Below are positions 10,137 through 21,540 of a stretch of DNA of 64,000 nucleotides, piece by piece (position 1 is the stretch's first letter; each line of letters starts with the position of its first letter). The notes below the pieces were generated by a model, which had not been told where the DNA came from, ran no database searches, and saw only the letters and a list, made by a program, of their open reading frames with translations. The DNA comes from Embiotoca jacksoni (taxonomy: Eukaryota > Chordata > Actinopteri > Embiotocidae), in NCBI GenBank assembly GCA_022577435.1, contig JAKOON010000011.1:6851501-6915500 (forward strand). The letters are read 5' to 3'. The position numbers and the translations under genes were made by a program.

Positions 10137-10477
10137 GGGTGCTTTCACACCTATCTTGTTTGGTCCAGAACTTTGGACTTTTCAGTTTGGACCGAACCAA
10201 ATTAGCAGGTGTGAAAGGAGCCTCGGACCACGGTCCAGACAAAAATATCAAAATTTGGTCTGACCTTAGGAGGTAGTCTTCGTCTGGATCAAAATGAATC
10301 ACTCAAGACTTTCTGGAAGATTTGAACGTTCAGACTAATTACAGGAAGCATATTATCATTCATTTAATAAAAGAAGAGCGGAAATAAAAAGAACCAAAAA
10401 AGTAGTCATGGGGTGAGGAAGATAGTATTTAACTGTAACATGAACCATGGTCTGGATTTTCAAGTGTGAAAATTCCC
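10137..10477. mobile_element. Harbinger-like nonautonomous element, 341 bp, TTA target duplications
   Basis: Begins GGGTGCTTTCACACCT and ends with the complement of GGGAATTTTCACACTT, a 16-base terminal inverted repeat with several mismatches. TTA lies directly outside both ends (10134-10136 and 10478-10480), as for PIF/Harbinger elements. The paralogous sequence in copy A reads GACTCAGTCAACAGCTG without any insert, an empty site that supports the borders independently. A hAT origin was considered because of the CTTTCACACCT terminus, but no 8-base duplication is present. There is no transposase inside. Confidence 0.72.
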
Positions 10478-10518
10478 TTAGTCACCAGCTGTTTGAATAT
10501 TATCTGAATGAAGCTAAT

Positions 10519-11033
10519 GTATAAGTTCAATAAGGAAGATTTGTTTCCTCCTGTTTCATCTTCATTCTTTTGTGCGTGAATATGTGGTTTTCCTGCTGCT
10601 CTACTTTCGTAGTCATATCTCCTTTCCCACGCTGTCAAACTCACTCATTCATAATCATCACTATACTTTCCCAAATATCAGAAATTCTGTCATTCATCCC
10701 TTTAAACCCTCTGATGCGCAACCCTCCTGGTTGGTCTGGGTTTTCTGGGAGCCTGGGAGTTTTCCTTTTACCTCCCACTCCCACGTCTCCCAATTGACGA
10801 ATTGTTAAGTATCCTAAGATATCTTAGGTTTTGATTTGACGCAACATATATACAATTGAACATCCGCATACTGCGCTCCACTACCTCTATTGTTGAGGCA
10901 CCGGGGGTCCTGTCCTATCTCCTACATCCATTTGATAAAAATGTGTGGCCTCTCATTGTTGGAGTCCAATCGGAAATTTTTTGTTGTAATTAAAAATAGT
11001 TTTTCACTCCTAATGACCTATCTTGTTGAACTC
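10519..11033. mobile_element. 515-bp insertion flanked by CTAAT, class unknown
   Basis: In copy B, CTAAT occurs at 10514-10518 and again at 11034-11038, with 515 bases between. Copy A has a single uninterrupted CTAATATCCAATCA at the same place, so this is an insertion with a 5-base target duplication. Near its ends AGTTCAATAAG (10523-10533) and the complement AGTTCAACAAG (about 11021-11031) form a weak inverted repeat. The interior includes CTCC-rich and TCCTAAGATATCTTAGG palindromic parts but no recognised coding. A DNA transposon or a reduced retroelement are both possible. Confidence 0.6.
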
Positions 11034-11055
11034 CTAATATCCAATCAAATACATG

Positions 11056-11995
11056 CAGCTACACGGCACAGCACAGCCATTATGAACTGGCATTCACTAC
11101 TCTGTTAATACATGGCAATGTCATTTGTTGCTGCTGTTCCCACCAACCCAACCTCCTCATTATTTGATTGTTTTTAGCACTGTTGATGTAAATCAGAGTA
11201 CATATTTAAGTATGTGTTAGGTAACTAAGGATTCATTCTCACAGCAGAATTCTTGTTGTTGCTTTAATTCGTAAAAAAGTTTCCTCAAAGACCAAAGCCT
11301 TTTCCATCCAAATCTGAAAATATAACTATATAAATCATCAATTCCTTGACTTTTCTCTCAGCAACAGTTAAGACACGGGTGTATTCATCATCAGCTTGTT
11401 AAATGGTTCACAAGTAGTCCTCTCCAGTGTAGCTTTGTAAACTGCTGATACCTTCACTTCCCATTAGTTAATATGGAATCCAAAAAAGACTGGAGAACTG
11501 TTCAACTATTGTCTAGAGATGTTCATAGGGATGTTGTAAGTAACACCGTCAGTATGTAGTTAACAACACAGGAAAAGCATTTACCAGCATTTTTTTTTTC
11601 TTTATTCACATTGAGTCTGTTGCGCTGAATGTGCTGCTGGGTTTTGCTTAAACTGCAAAGTCTTTGTTGTCTTGTCATAAGCTGTTTCATATGTTTGTGT
11701 ACAGGCTGCTTGTTTGCTGGCACATAAAGTGCTTTGGAAAGAAGATCATAACATATGGCTATAATCGTTTTAATCTTTTATGTTTAGGTTTGTATCAGAA
11801 CAATGCTTCCAGTATGTGAGGAAAATAAGAGGCTCATGTTAAACACTACAGATACTTATAAATAAATTGTAGTGTCATTCTTATTAACAGGGACAGTCCT
11901 CACTTCAGCAATACATTGAAAAGTTACAGTAGTTTATTTTTACAAGGTGGCAATCATAAAGCCTTTATTCTCTGTCATTTTGGACCACACATACT
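11056..11995. other. Sequence present only in copy B of the duplication, left part
   Basis: Copy A joins CATGCA directly to ATGCTTCAT, whereas copy B has about 2.9 kb (11056-13944) between the matching points. This left part is AT-rich, has a T run near 11591 and shows no recognised element. Confidence 0.35.
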
Positions 11996-12420
11996 GTATT
12001 CTACATAAAATGACTCCTTCAACAGTGATTGAAGAAGTATTCAAATCTTTTCTTTCAGAAAAAGTACCAATACAAAAAACTTAAAAAACACTCCATGGCA
12101 AGTAACATGTTTGCAAGAAAAGTCCTACTGAAGTAAAAGTACAGAAGTATTACCAGCAAAATGTAGTTAATGTATGAAAGTACTGGTCTGCTTCTGCAAG
12201 TGGAGCTAGTTTGAACTACTTTATATCCAGTTGTATAAACAAAGACAGACAATAAATCTGAGGCGTCGTCAGATTATTACTGGGAGAGGAAAGAAGAAAA
12301 AGCGAAGTTCTGATCCTAAAATCTGTTTTCAATTTTTGGACTATTTCTTGAATCTTTAATTTGTATTAATTATACCTGACACGAGTCACTCATAAACCAG
12401 TACCAGAGCTACTGGAAGCT
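11996..12420. repeat. Degraded copy of an abundant teleost repeat (AAGTAAAAGTAC type)
   Basis: Contains GAAGTATTCAAATCTTTTCTT, AAGTAAAAGTACAGAAGTATTA and TGGAGCTAGTTTGAACTACT in this order. This series is typical of a very common percomorph interspersed repeat, by resemblance from memory. Borders and class are uncertain and no coding is present. Confidence 0.5.
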
Positions 12421-13555
12421 CACGAGCGATGGGTTGGAGACACCTGATCTTAATTAATCTGCTTCATCGTGCATTTTTCTAGAAAATTCATGTTTAGTGG
12501 TTTGACAGGGAGTCTTACAAAGGCATGAAGGGACCTGTCTGCAATTTATAATGGCAGTTTTGCTTCTGTTGGTTAAGTTTTTGTTTTGTTGGAGCCACTG
12601 CTGTTTGATAAAACCTGTAATCTCCATGAAAGTAGCCTTACAGATTACCCAAAATAGGTATAAATAAGAAGCAAATAGAAAATTAAAGGTTGTGTCCACA
12701 TAAACACAAAATACAGCAAAATCATGGGCTGTCAAACACCAAGAATTGTTAATGCAGGTGGCACTTATGAGATTTTACATTCAATTTTGAGGCACTTCAA
12801 TAGACATCTGGAGCAGGAAGATGTGGCAGACTGCCTGGTTATTTTTCTTATGTTGATTGTATAATCAAAATTTACCTGACATGAATTCAGTGCAGATCAC
12901 GGATGGTGAGCATAAAGAAGAAAACAACCACAAATTCGGCACAAGAAGAGCTTAGACAGACTGAAGATATACTTGAGCATGATTTGAACTACTCCATTAT
13001 TTCCTTTGTGGGCTGCAGCAAGACAACAATGTGCACCAACAACACACATAAATCAAATGTATTTAGTATACAAACTCACAGTATGTTTTATTTTGTCAGT
13101 TTTACTCAAGACCTGCTCAGAATAGATATGTAGTGTGGAATTGGGACACTACGGTATGATGTATATCAAGTTGCTATGGAATAAGGAGTTGAATGGTCAG
13201 ATGGAAGTGAAGAACTGACATCCTCTGGCAATGTTGCAAGTGTGGATAAACTGTAAAAATGTATGGTGAGTATGGCAATAGTTATCTCCTGGGGAGTTAA
13301 ATGTCAAGGGTGTGAGCCGCTCTTCTAACTATAAATTGTGAATCCCTTTAACTTATTTTACAACCCCGTTGTGAATGGAAAAACTGCTTACCAAATAAAA
13401 CTTGAGTCCAGCCATGTGTGCTCTTTCAATACATTTACAAAAAAGTATTAGAAAAAAATTGGAATGTAAAAACACCATTGACACATTTATGAACCACAAC
13501 TATAACAGTGTGCACATATATTTATGCAATCCCTTTTGGTGGATGAAAGCAACAG
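12421..13555. other. Noncoding stretch within copy-B-specific sequence
   Basis: No recognised element or gene. Low-complexity AT content with short A runs. Open frames are short and unlike any family I know. Confidence 0.3.
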
Positions 13556-13740
13556 TGCAGAAGAATTTATTTAAATTGTATTCTATTTTGTTCTATTATT
13601 ATATTTTACCCTTACGCTACTGTTGTTTTCAGTATTTTAATGTATGAATGTTTTTGTATTTTTATTGCACTTGATCCAAGAGGAACGCCTTGCACAGAGA
13701 TGTTTGGTAAAATGACAATAAACTTGATTTGATTTATTAT
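13556..13740 (+). repeat. LINE-type 3' tail fragment
   Basis: Ends with ATTGCACTTGATCCAAGAGG, then TGACAATAAACTTGATTTGA, a terminal pattern common to 3' ends of CR1/L2-like LINEs in fish (an AATAAA-like box followed by a short simple TTGATT tail). No coding of the element remains upstream. Class by resemblance only. Confidence 0.35.
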
Positions 13741-13944
13741 CATGTAGCTTAGCCTGTGTGTCTGGTAAGGCATCAGGCATTCCCCTCTATCCTTTGCAGA
13801 GAGGAAAGTAAAGGGAAACATCAGGCTTATCACCTGTCAACTGATGTAGATGATGGACAAAGTATTTTGGTCAGCAAACTGTATGTCACTTTTGGCCTAT
13901 CCACATATTGTTTGCACTGGCATGTACCCACATTTGCAGGGAAC

Positions 13945-14388
13945 AGGCAATGCTTCGCACTGTCTGTTTTACTTATGGACAGCGAGCAAATGGGGCATAA
14001 AATTAAAGCTTGTGGCAGCTCCATAAAACATATTTACCAGTGATGACCGGGAGAAAATCTGGCTAGAGATCATGTCCTTGTCACTGCACTTGCAACTCCT
14101 ATCAGTTTGTCACAGAGCATTTGTGGGGGTTGATGGGATATGTGGGTGACAGTATGACTTTTACTAATCAAACTACATTTCAGACCTCCTAATCCCAACA
14201 ACTCAGAATTTATCCTCAGAGGAGATTGAAATCAAAAACACGCAGGAGGTGTTTTATGGACAATGAATTACCCAGCAGGAGTCACAGATTAATGCGTTTA
14301 AAGGCTTATCCCATACCAAAACACTGCACAGCTCTTATCATGATGGAAACTATTTCTCTTTCGTTGCGATGATTGTGATGCCTGATGA
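13945..14388. repeat. Duplicated block, module X, copy B (with last piece of Z)
   Basis: Counterpart of 7940-8369. Similarity resumes at GCAATGCTTCGCACTG and ends at GCGATGATTG. Unlike the end of copy A, no third module Y follows, so there are two units in all. Copy B is more diverged from A in this module than in module Y. Confidence 0.75.
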
Positions 14389-16549
14389 TGGCACATTTAA
14401 AGCAAAAGTTGAGTCTGGTTTAACTTTTCTTGCCAGACAGTTTTGTACTGTTTTGCTGTACAGCTTTCTGCAATAGCAGCTCCAGTGTGTCAAGACATCG
14501 GCTCCATTTAAATAAATTTGGAGGGCTCATATCTTTCTGAATGCAGCCTGCAGGATGCTCATGTTGGACCGTCCAGGGGTGACTTCTACTTCTACAGTGA
14601 AGTGCACATAGCCTTCTTGCTAGTTTTGAAAATCTTGGCTCTGTTATGATGAACGCTCATTCTCTAAGATCAAAAATAGGAAAACATTTGAGTAGTAATA
14701 TTTAACACGGAGAATTAACAAAAAATATGTTGATATAGGGTAGATGTTGGACGAAGGTGCAGAACAGAAGGTACATCGAAGGCTGATTAAATTGATGAGT
14801 CAGTTATTAGTCGCCATCATTGACTACTGATGTGCAATGATTACTTATTACTCACCCATCAGTAATCAGTGATTACTACAACTAATAACAACTAATAACG
14901 GTAAATCCCTACTATGTTTCATAACAACTTAGTGTTGTTTTTTTCAGTTTAATGTATTTATTTAACTTTGCTCCTCCCGTGACTGTCCAATTTTTTTGTT
15001 TTATTTATTGGTCAGAGCTTTGGTTAGTTTTGGGATCTTTTTGGTGAATTTTAGATGAGGAATGTGGTTGCAAATGCTTATTTAGCAGTTTGTTAGCAAC
15101 ACCGTGACCGTCTATAAAAAGGGTATTGTTTGAAACATGTTTTAAATCAAGTGTGCAGTGGAGTGCTATGAACCTGGGGCAGGCATGATTTTGCTCCACT
15201 ACTGATTTAAGCTGCAATATGGCCGAAGCACCACACTGCAACTGTGTGTAACAACAGTTAATGAGGCGCTAACATGATGGCATGCAGAGAAACAGAACTC
15301 TTGTACCCTGAACCCTCACTGTAAGCTTTTACTGTCTCCAGACTCACTTCAAGTCAACACAGGACGGCCAGTTTAGCCTCATTATGGCCATCATAGGATG
15401 CGGTTGCTTACAAGAAGACCTGGATGTGGGCAAGGCAAAGCTGTACTGTCAAATAGAAAACAAAGCTCAAGCAAAACAATGGCCAAAAAGAACCAAAAAA
15501 AATGCTGGCGAGATCACCTGTAAACACAACGAGATAATTAGCTTAGGCTAATTTGTAAATTACCTTTGGCTGGCATGTAACCATCGGGCCTAGCATCAAG
15601 CAAATGGTAGTTTGTTAAAATCCCTTCCACCACTGAAGTGTAAAATGATGATTCCCCGCTTCAGAGGGCCGATCTTGGAATGCGTAACTCATGGTGGTTT
15701 TCTGTGCCAGAAAAAGTCTGGCACAGCTTTGCTGCTAATGTTTGAATAGAAGGACATGAAGCAACAGTTAATTCCCAAGATATCTCTTAATTGTGAAAAC
15801 CAAGCAATTGCACTTGGTACTGTTAACAAACAGGTTGCCTCCATTCACGTTACCCCCTTCTGCTGCAGAACTATTTAACAGAAATTAGATATAAAAATTA
15901 ACTGTACTGGCAAAAGAATAAAACAAAAATTTAAAAATAAAAAATGTATCCAAACTAAAACAAATATAGAAATTTTAGAAGTACAAATTCATTAGTATTG
16001 TGCTGTTTATAGAGCAAAAAGACTTAGCCAACATATCACGTAAAATGACGACCACTCCAGAATGTTTTTCCACAAAGTGAGGCCGCATATTGCTTTTGAT
16101 TGTGGACCTCAGCATGATAAGCATTGTATTGCAGAGTGTAGCGATTTAGAAAGTTCAGAAATACAAAACCACTGAGCCAAAATAGGATCAATGTGATCTC
16201 TTTTCGTTGTTTTATACATAAGTTTCTCTGTCGCATTTTGAAGTAGTTGCCTTGATGCCGAGAAAGGATTGCAGAGATCTGAGGAACTCTGGTCCAAAGG
16301 GAATGGAAGCATGAATAACTCCCTCACAGTCTTGAATGACTGACACATCTTACCCTTTCCTAACAGATAAATGGGCAGGTATGGGGGTTTCATTCATCTG
16401 CAAGTCCATCAAGAGAATCAACAACAGCAGCTTTTGGAAATGACGACTAAAGTTTACAATCATAAGCTACTTATTTCCACTTATTGACAGTGGTTTCAAG
16501 ATATCCAGATGTTCACAAGAACATTCTTAAGTATGTCTATTATCAGAAG
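14389..16549. other. Noncoding stretch, no recognised element
   Basis: AT-rich sequence without coding support. Small repeats of TAATCAGTGATTACT type occur at 14790-14895, including near-palindromic TGATTACT/AGTAATCA pairs. A TATAAAAAG box at about 15113 has no associated frame or start signals. Confidence 0.3.
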
Positions 16550-16700
16550 TGATAAGACTTAAAGGTAAAGCTGGGTGTCATCAGTATAAGTGTGGAGGGA
16601 AATGTTATCATTTCAAGCGAAAAGTCAGAGGGGGAGCAAAGATAAAGAAGAAGATTAGGTGTCCTAGGATGAAGCCTTGGAGACTACCACAAGTCAAAAG
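16550..16700. repeat. Fragment of an abundant teleost repeat (GCTGGGTGTCATCAG type)
   Basis: The order TTAAAGGTAAAGCTGGGTGT, CATCAGTATAAG, GGAGGGAAATGTTAT, GGGGGAGCA and GTCCTAGGATGAAGCCTTGG recalls a repeat seen in very many fish genomes. It is degraded. Orientation and class are uncertain. Confidence 0.45.
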
Positions 16701-18427
16701 TGCTTAACATGAGAAGCTGTCTTCTGTAAACTATTTATCAATGTGGACAAATAAAGGTTCAAGGTTTCTTTACTTACACACACAGGTAAATGTGTTGTGC
16801 TGACGGGAGATTCAGCACCACAGTGATACAGATTTGAGGACATCAAAACAATTAGATTAAAAAAGGATGCACTACTGCCACAAACAGATTACATCTTGTT
16901 TGTATCAGTAGCGATCAGTGGCAAATATAGATTCATCATAGAGATTAATGTGATTTTAATATTATATCCACTTAGTAGGGTAACCATAGTTCTGATCATG
17001 AATGGAACCAGTGACATCAAGGCCCTGATGTAGCTAGTTACAGTGCTTGCACAGGCAATTGTCTAATCTATTTATGTGACATCCAAGAGTGGCTCTTTGT
17101 GTAATGATTTCTTCATGAAGTCTGTCAGCTTAGAAAGCCCTCTTAAGGGAGTCTTGTTTAAAATCCCTTTTTTCCCTCCAACTATTGATACTATTCCTGT
17201 TTTATTTGACTTTTTTTTTGTGGAGCCTATCTTCTCGTGTTTTTCCCTTTGTATGGGCAGGGTGTCAGAAAGGGTGAGTTTCTCTGAAGCCAAGGTGCTC
17301 AGAGCTACAGTTGGGGCTGTAGATCAGCTACACATTCATTCTATTCTTGTCACATTAAGCATTTCACACAGCCTGGGTTCAATTAAAAATCAGATAGCTC
17401 CAATTGAAGGAGTGGTGGAAAATTCCCTGGAGCACCAAGCCCTTTGAGCTGGGAGAGGTTATTGTGGTCATACTTTACTGTTGAGACATGGACCTAATGA
17501 CAGAATCAGTATGGAAGGACATGCAAATAGTTAAAAACAGACAACATATTGAAACTCATAGCATTTGTTCTGTACATTAATGTACATGTATCACAACAGC
17601 ATGCTTTGATTTGTCTTTTATGTAATTAAAATGTCACAAAGGCTAACTTCCTAACTCAGCAAATCACAAGGATTTATCTTTAATTATAACTGGTTCGCCA
17701 GCTCAATGTTTTATCAAGGTCTCTATCAACTGAAGCTTCTTCCTAATAAACCCTTGAGAACACAATAAAGCCGGGAAGAGAAAAAAGAATAAAAAGCAGG
17801 GAGAGAGGGATTCTGTTTAATCTCAAAAGGAGTGTGAATGGAAGACAGACAGAGAAAAGGGATGAGTATGAGATGAGGACAGCGACTGGAAGACAATGCT
17901 CGGACCTTACAGTTATGTAGTACCTTGTCTAACACTAATTTCAGGCCGTCTCAGGACCTGAGAATATTTGGTCACTAAAGTTATCAAGGGTGCACACAAA
18001 GAAACATTAAATAAATGTGCATCCATGTTAGTTTTGTTTAAAATACAGAAAATTTAACAGTGTGTTTTATTCTGTACATGTTTCAGTGGGTTTGTCAACG
18101 TGCACCTTTACACATGTATTCAAAGAGATATTCAGCTGTTCCCAAGGACTTAGGAACCAAACACCAATGCTGTGGGTCATTTATCATTGTGGTTGCTATC
18201 TTTTATTTTTTATCATTCCAATCTCTCCCTCTCTCACACTCTCTTTCAATCTTCACATGAGATGCTATCTTGAACCTCTTAATCAGGTTACCAGTCACAG
18301 CTGTTTATGCCCCTGGGAGGACGGAGTCTTGTCGACTGTCAGGACACATTGTTCCAGCAGTGAAGAAGAGGAGATGAAAAGATTAGAGGTTGCACTCACA
18401 GCGGCCTCCAAATAGACAGATAGATAA
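16701..18427. other. Noncoding stretch, no recognised element
   Basis: The 123-codon frame at 17076-17447 has no recognisable domain and lies in T-rich sequence. I treat it as chance. A pyrimidine tract (CTCTCCCTCTCTCACACTCT) is at about 18223-18245 and a GACAGATAGATA run precedes the poly-G. Confidence 0.3.
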
Positions 18428-18448
18428 GGGGGGGGGGGGGGGGGGGGG
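18428..18448. repeat. Poly-G tract, 21 bases
   Basis: An uninterrupted run of G following AGACAGATAGATAA. Homopolymer G of this length is rare, is unstable in replication and can form G-quadruplexes. Its length may also be an assembly or consensus estimate. Confidence 0.95.
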
Positions 18449-20525
18449 ATGCAGAAAGACAGAAGTGTGAATGAGAAAATGCGTGAAAGCCAGCTGGTGC
18501 CATTGCGTATGATCTTATTAATTCTGAAAATGGCTAGAGCGGCAAATGTGACTGTAAATCTACTGTTTTAGGTGGACAATCAACTGATGATGTACTAGTC
18601 AATCTCAGCTTTGTTGTTTTATGCCAGGTTCAGACCACACCATATTTGTATCTAATAAAATGGTCACTGTATCAGATTGATTGATGATAAGGTGATAAAT
18701 TCTGGTTGTGCCGAGACAGAGATGACAGACTACAAGTTGGACCCGATCAATCTCCCTCGACCTGCTGGATGTAATCAGGGAAGTGTAGGGGACCAATACA
18801 AGAATGTAAACAAACAATGCCCATGAACTGTATGTATGACACTGTTTAATTTGTGCTACCAGGGGACTAGAACAAAAAAGGGAAGGAAACTGACTGTGGA
18901 GCCTTCAAAGGGTTGCATGAAGAAGACAGTATGGGTTGTCTGTCTTACCATGTTAACAGTTGTTAATGGAAGAGTGCTCTTTGCTGTTATTGGTTGATGT
19001 CAAGGAACAAACTGGTTAAGCTTAAACATGCATTCTACGAGGTTCGTCTTTTTGTCTGTAGCATTGGTTTTTGTCCATTATGATACATTACGCTGGATAA
19101 AATTATCAATTGCTGTGGTCGACGCCAATATTTGGTAGCCTGGCTCTGGCTGACTAACAGCTGCAGCCTTCACTGTGATTATAATTTGGAAATCCTGTCC
19201 CGATGTCCCCTAAAACAGTACAACTAGGAAGAATCCCCAATAAAGCGTGGCCGAACCCAGACTGGGTCTGGTAATACCAGGTTGTAGCAGGCTCTGACCC
19301 TGCACGTTATTTACATCCAACCTTTATCAGGCTGATATTGCAGCGCCCAACGCATTGCTTAGTTTTTCGGAACCAATTTGTGGTCCTTTAAGTGAATCAT
19401 GAATATTTATTTTTTTCAGTCGATAACATCAGTATATTGGCATACCAGTTAAATGGATTGACCGGTCTCTGTGCTCACTGTCACCCCTCTAGCTTCTTCT
19501 CCCTAACACCATTTTGCAATTGTAAAGAATTGAAGACATATTATTGATTTATTTTTTCCAATAGACTGAAGTTTTCCAGCAGAGTAACCAGTGCTACTCC
19601 GGTAATACTTCCACCATGGAAAATACACATAACTTACAACTTTTTTTTATTTTCTGCAAGTGCAGAATGGGATTTTACAAAGACAGCATTGATTTACACT
19701 GAATGCAAGGAAAAGACTCTTAAAATACTACATTATAGCACTTAGCACACAATCATATTTAATGATACATGAATTCACCCATACTACCACACTAACATTA
19801 TGATTAAGTGAGTGTTGCATTCAGCATGAAGTGTAATTGTTTTAGGGCCAAGTAAAATTGTGCATTACATTTCTGGTCCAGACCACCAAAGAAAGCACTT
19901 AACAATTTCTGTTTCATTCAGTCTGTCAATCAGTTTGACCTCTCAGCCATTTTTCCCCCGCTGGATTATAATCACACAATGGCAAAGTGGCTACAGAGAA
20001 ATGTCAAGCAGGTTTATTAATAATGGAGAGACAAAAAAAAAACAACATTTTAAATGCTGGAAAATATATGCTGCAAATGAATGGGATTTTGATTCATGGA
20101 TGCTGTTGTAAAGCTCAGAAAATGTCAAAAAAAAACTATCTATTGTGCTGCTCTGTCCTATAAAGCTGGAAAAGAGTAACTGTCAGAAGCAAAACAGTAA
20201 GAAGAAATGAGCTTGTGCCTCAATTTGTGACTCTCCTGAAAAAAGTATTAGTTCTACACAGCATACCAAACAAGTGTTATTTCATGGACTGTGTACTTTA
20301 AAGCCACTATGTCTGCAATTTAAAAATTTCCAAACGAGGTGCCCTGAGATGGAGTTTCAAAATAAGCACTTGTGGCAGTCTAAACACAATGTACAGTTTA
20401 TATGCAGTGCAATGACAGAGTCTACAGAGTACACAAAGTAAGCAGAGAGATGTGAGTGGGGACTAATTGTGACATTAAATTGTTAAAGATTAAAATTACT
20501 TTTTTCCCAAATTTTATGGTGCCCG

Positions 20526-20530
<5 letters not shown>
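18449..20530. other. Noncoding stretch, no recognised element
   Basis: No coding or RNA support. The part at 19130-19370 is somewhat GC-richer, with AGCCTGGCTCTGGC and CCCAGACTGGGTCTGG near-palindromes. It might be an old element but cannot be assigned. Confidence 0.3.

Positions 20531-20531
<1 letters not shown>

Positions 20532-20587
<56 letters not shown>
20532..20587. repeat. CA microsatellite, 28 units
   Basis: A pure CA run of 56 bases preceded by GCCCGTGCGCG. Open frames of alternating Val/Cys and His/Thr type across it are artefacts of the repeat. Likely length-polymorphic. Confidence 0.97.
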
Positions 20588-20588
<1 letters not shown>

Positions 20589-21139
20589 TTGAGACAACAC
20601 AACTATTAAAAACATTTTAGTATGAAATTTACCATTTTGTTGTGAACAAAAAAAACATGATGAAAGGCCAATATAATGAGAAAAACATGCATTTTGAAAC
20701 TTAACTGACATACTATGGTATGGACATCTCTTAAGAGGTTCAACTTGCTGCACAAAAGCATGTTAAAAAAAAAGGCAGCAGGTTTTCATAATATGTCAAA
20801 AAATTGGACAAAAAGGTTGTCAGTAGGAACAGGTTGAATATCAAGTGTGGAAAGACATTTCTTTAGCATTGTCATCGCTATCCACACAATTTGTTGAAAT
20901 CCTGTCCTTCTGCTGAAATGTGCAAGCCAATTATTCATCTTAATTTGATTGTATTGCAGTAGAGCCGATTTCAATTTGTTTCGAAAAAGCACTTGAATAA
21001 TGAATATGGGGTGAAGTTTAATAAAGCCTAGAAATGCACCTTCACTAATATGACTCCATAATAACACAAGAAAAAGGCCAATGATAGGCTTGTGTGTATT
21101 TAATAACAGGCATTGTGAGAGTAAAAGGAGGGTGGGGGA
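20588..21139. other. Noncoding stretch, no recognised element
   Basis: Nothing identified beyond short A runs. Confidence 0.3.
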
Positions 21140-21540
21140 TGAAGGGAGGAAATTAAATTCAGATGCAGTGACTTATGCTGAGTTGATTATATTCTGTGAT
21201 TCACATTTCCTATTTGTTTCAATAATGGGTTTTGTGATGCTTATTTAGGCGAGGTGATAGTGTTTTGCTATAATGTTAATTTGAAACGAGTGATGACATT
21301 TTCCGTTTTGTTGATTTGAGATGCTTTTCTGTTCCGGTATTGGAAATATTTGTTATTTGATCATGCAGCAACCAGTAAATCTTTAACGAGCTGAGGAAGT
21401 GCTCTGCGACAGTGGCCTGAAGGCTCTGCTAAATACATTTATAAGGGGTCCTGCTTGATTTGTTGAAATGCAAACAACATTTTAAATAGTTGCTTTTGTT
21501 TGGTCTTCCTTTAATCCCCAAAGAAAAAGAGACAGTGGAG
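21140..21540. other. Candidate conserved noncoding element
   Basis: A repeat-free stretch with varied, non-low-complexity composition and many TAAT/ATTTGCAT-like and ATGCAAA cores, such as TGAAATGCAAACAACA and TTGAAACGAGTGATGACATT. By style it resembles vertebrate developmental enhancers. No alignment is possible here, so this is a suggestion only. No coding frame is maintained across it. Confidence 0.22.

Noticed and set aside
10137..10477. hAT assignment for the element with CTTTCACACCT ends
   Set aside because: hAT elements make 8-base duplications. Here only TTA (at most CTTAG) is shared by both flanks, and the empty site in the paralogous copy agrees with that.
17076..17447. A 123-codon plus-strand open frame
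   Set aside because: It lies in T-rich sequence, giving a Phe/Leu/Ser-rich protein without domain. No start context, splice sites or homology were recognised.
20514..20753. Open frame with alternating Cys and Val residues
   Set aside because: It is a translation of the CA microsatellite.
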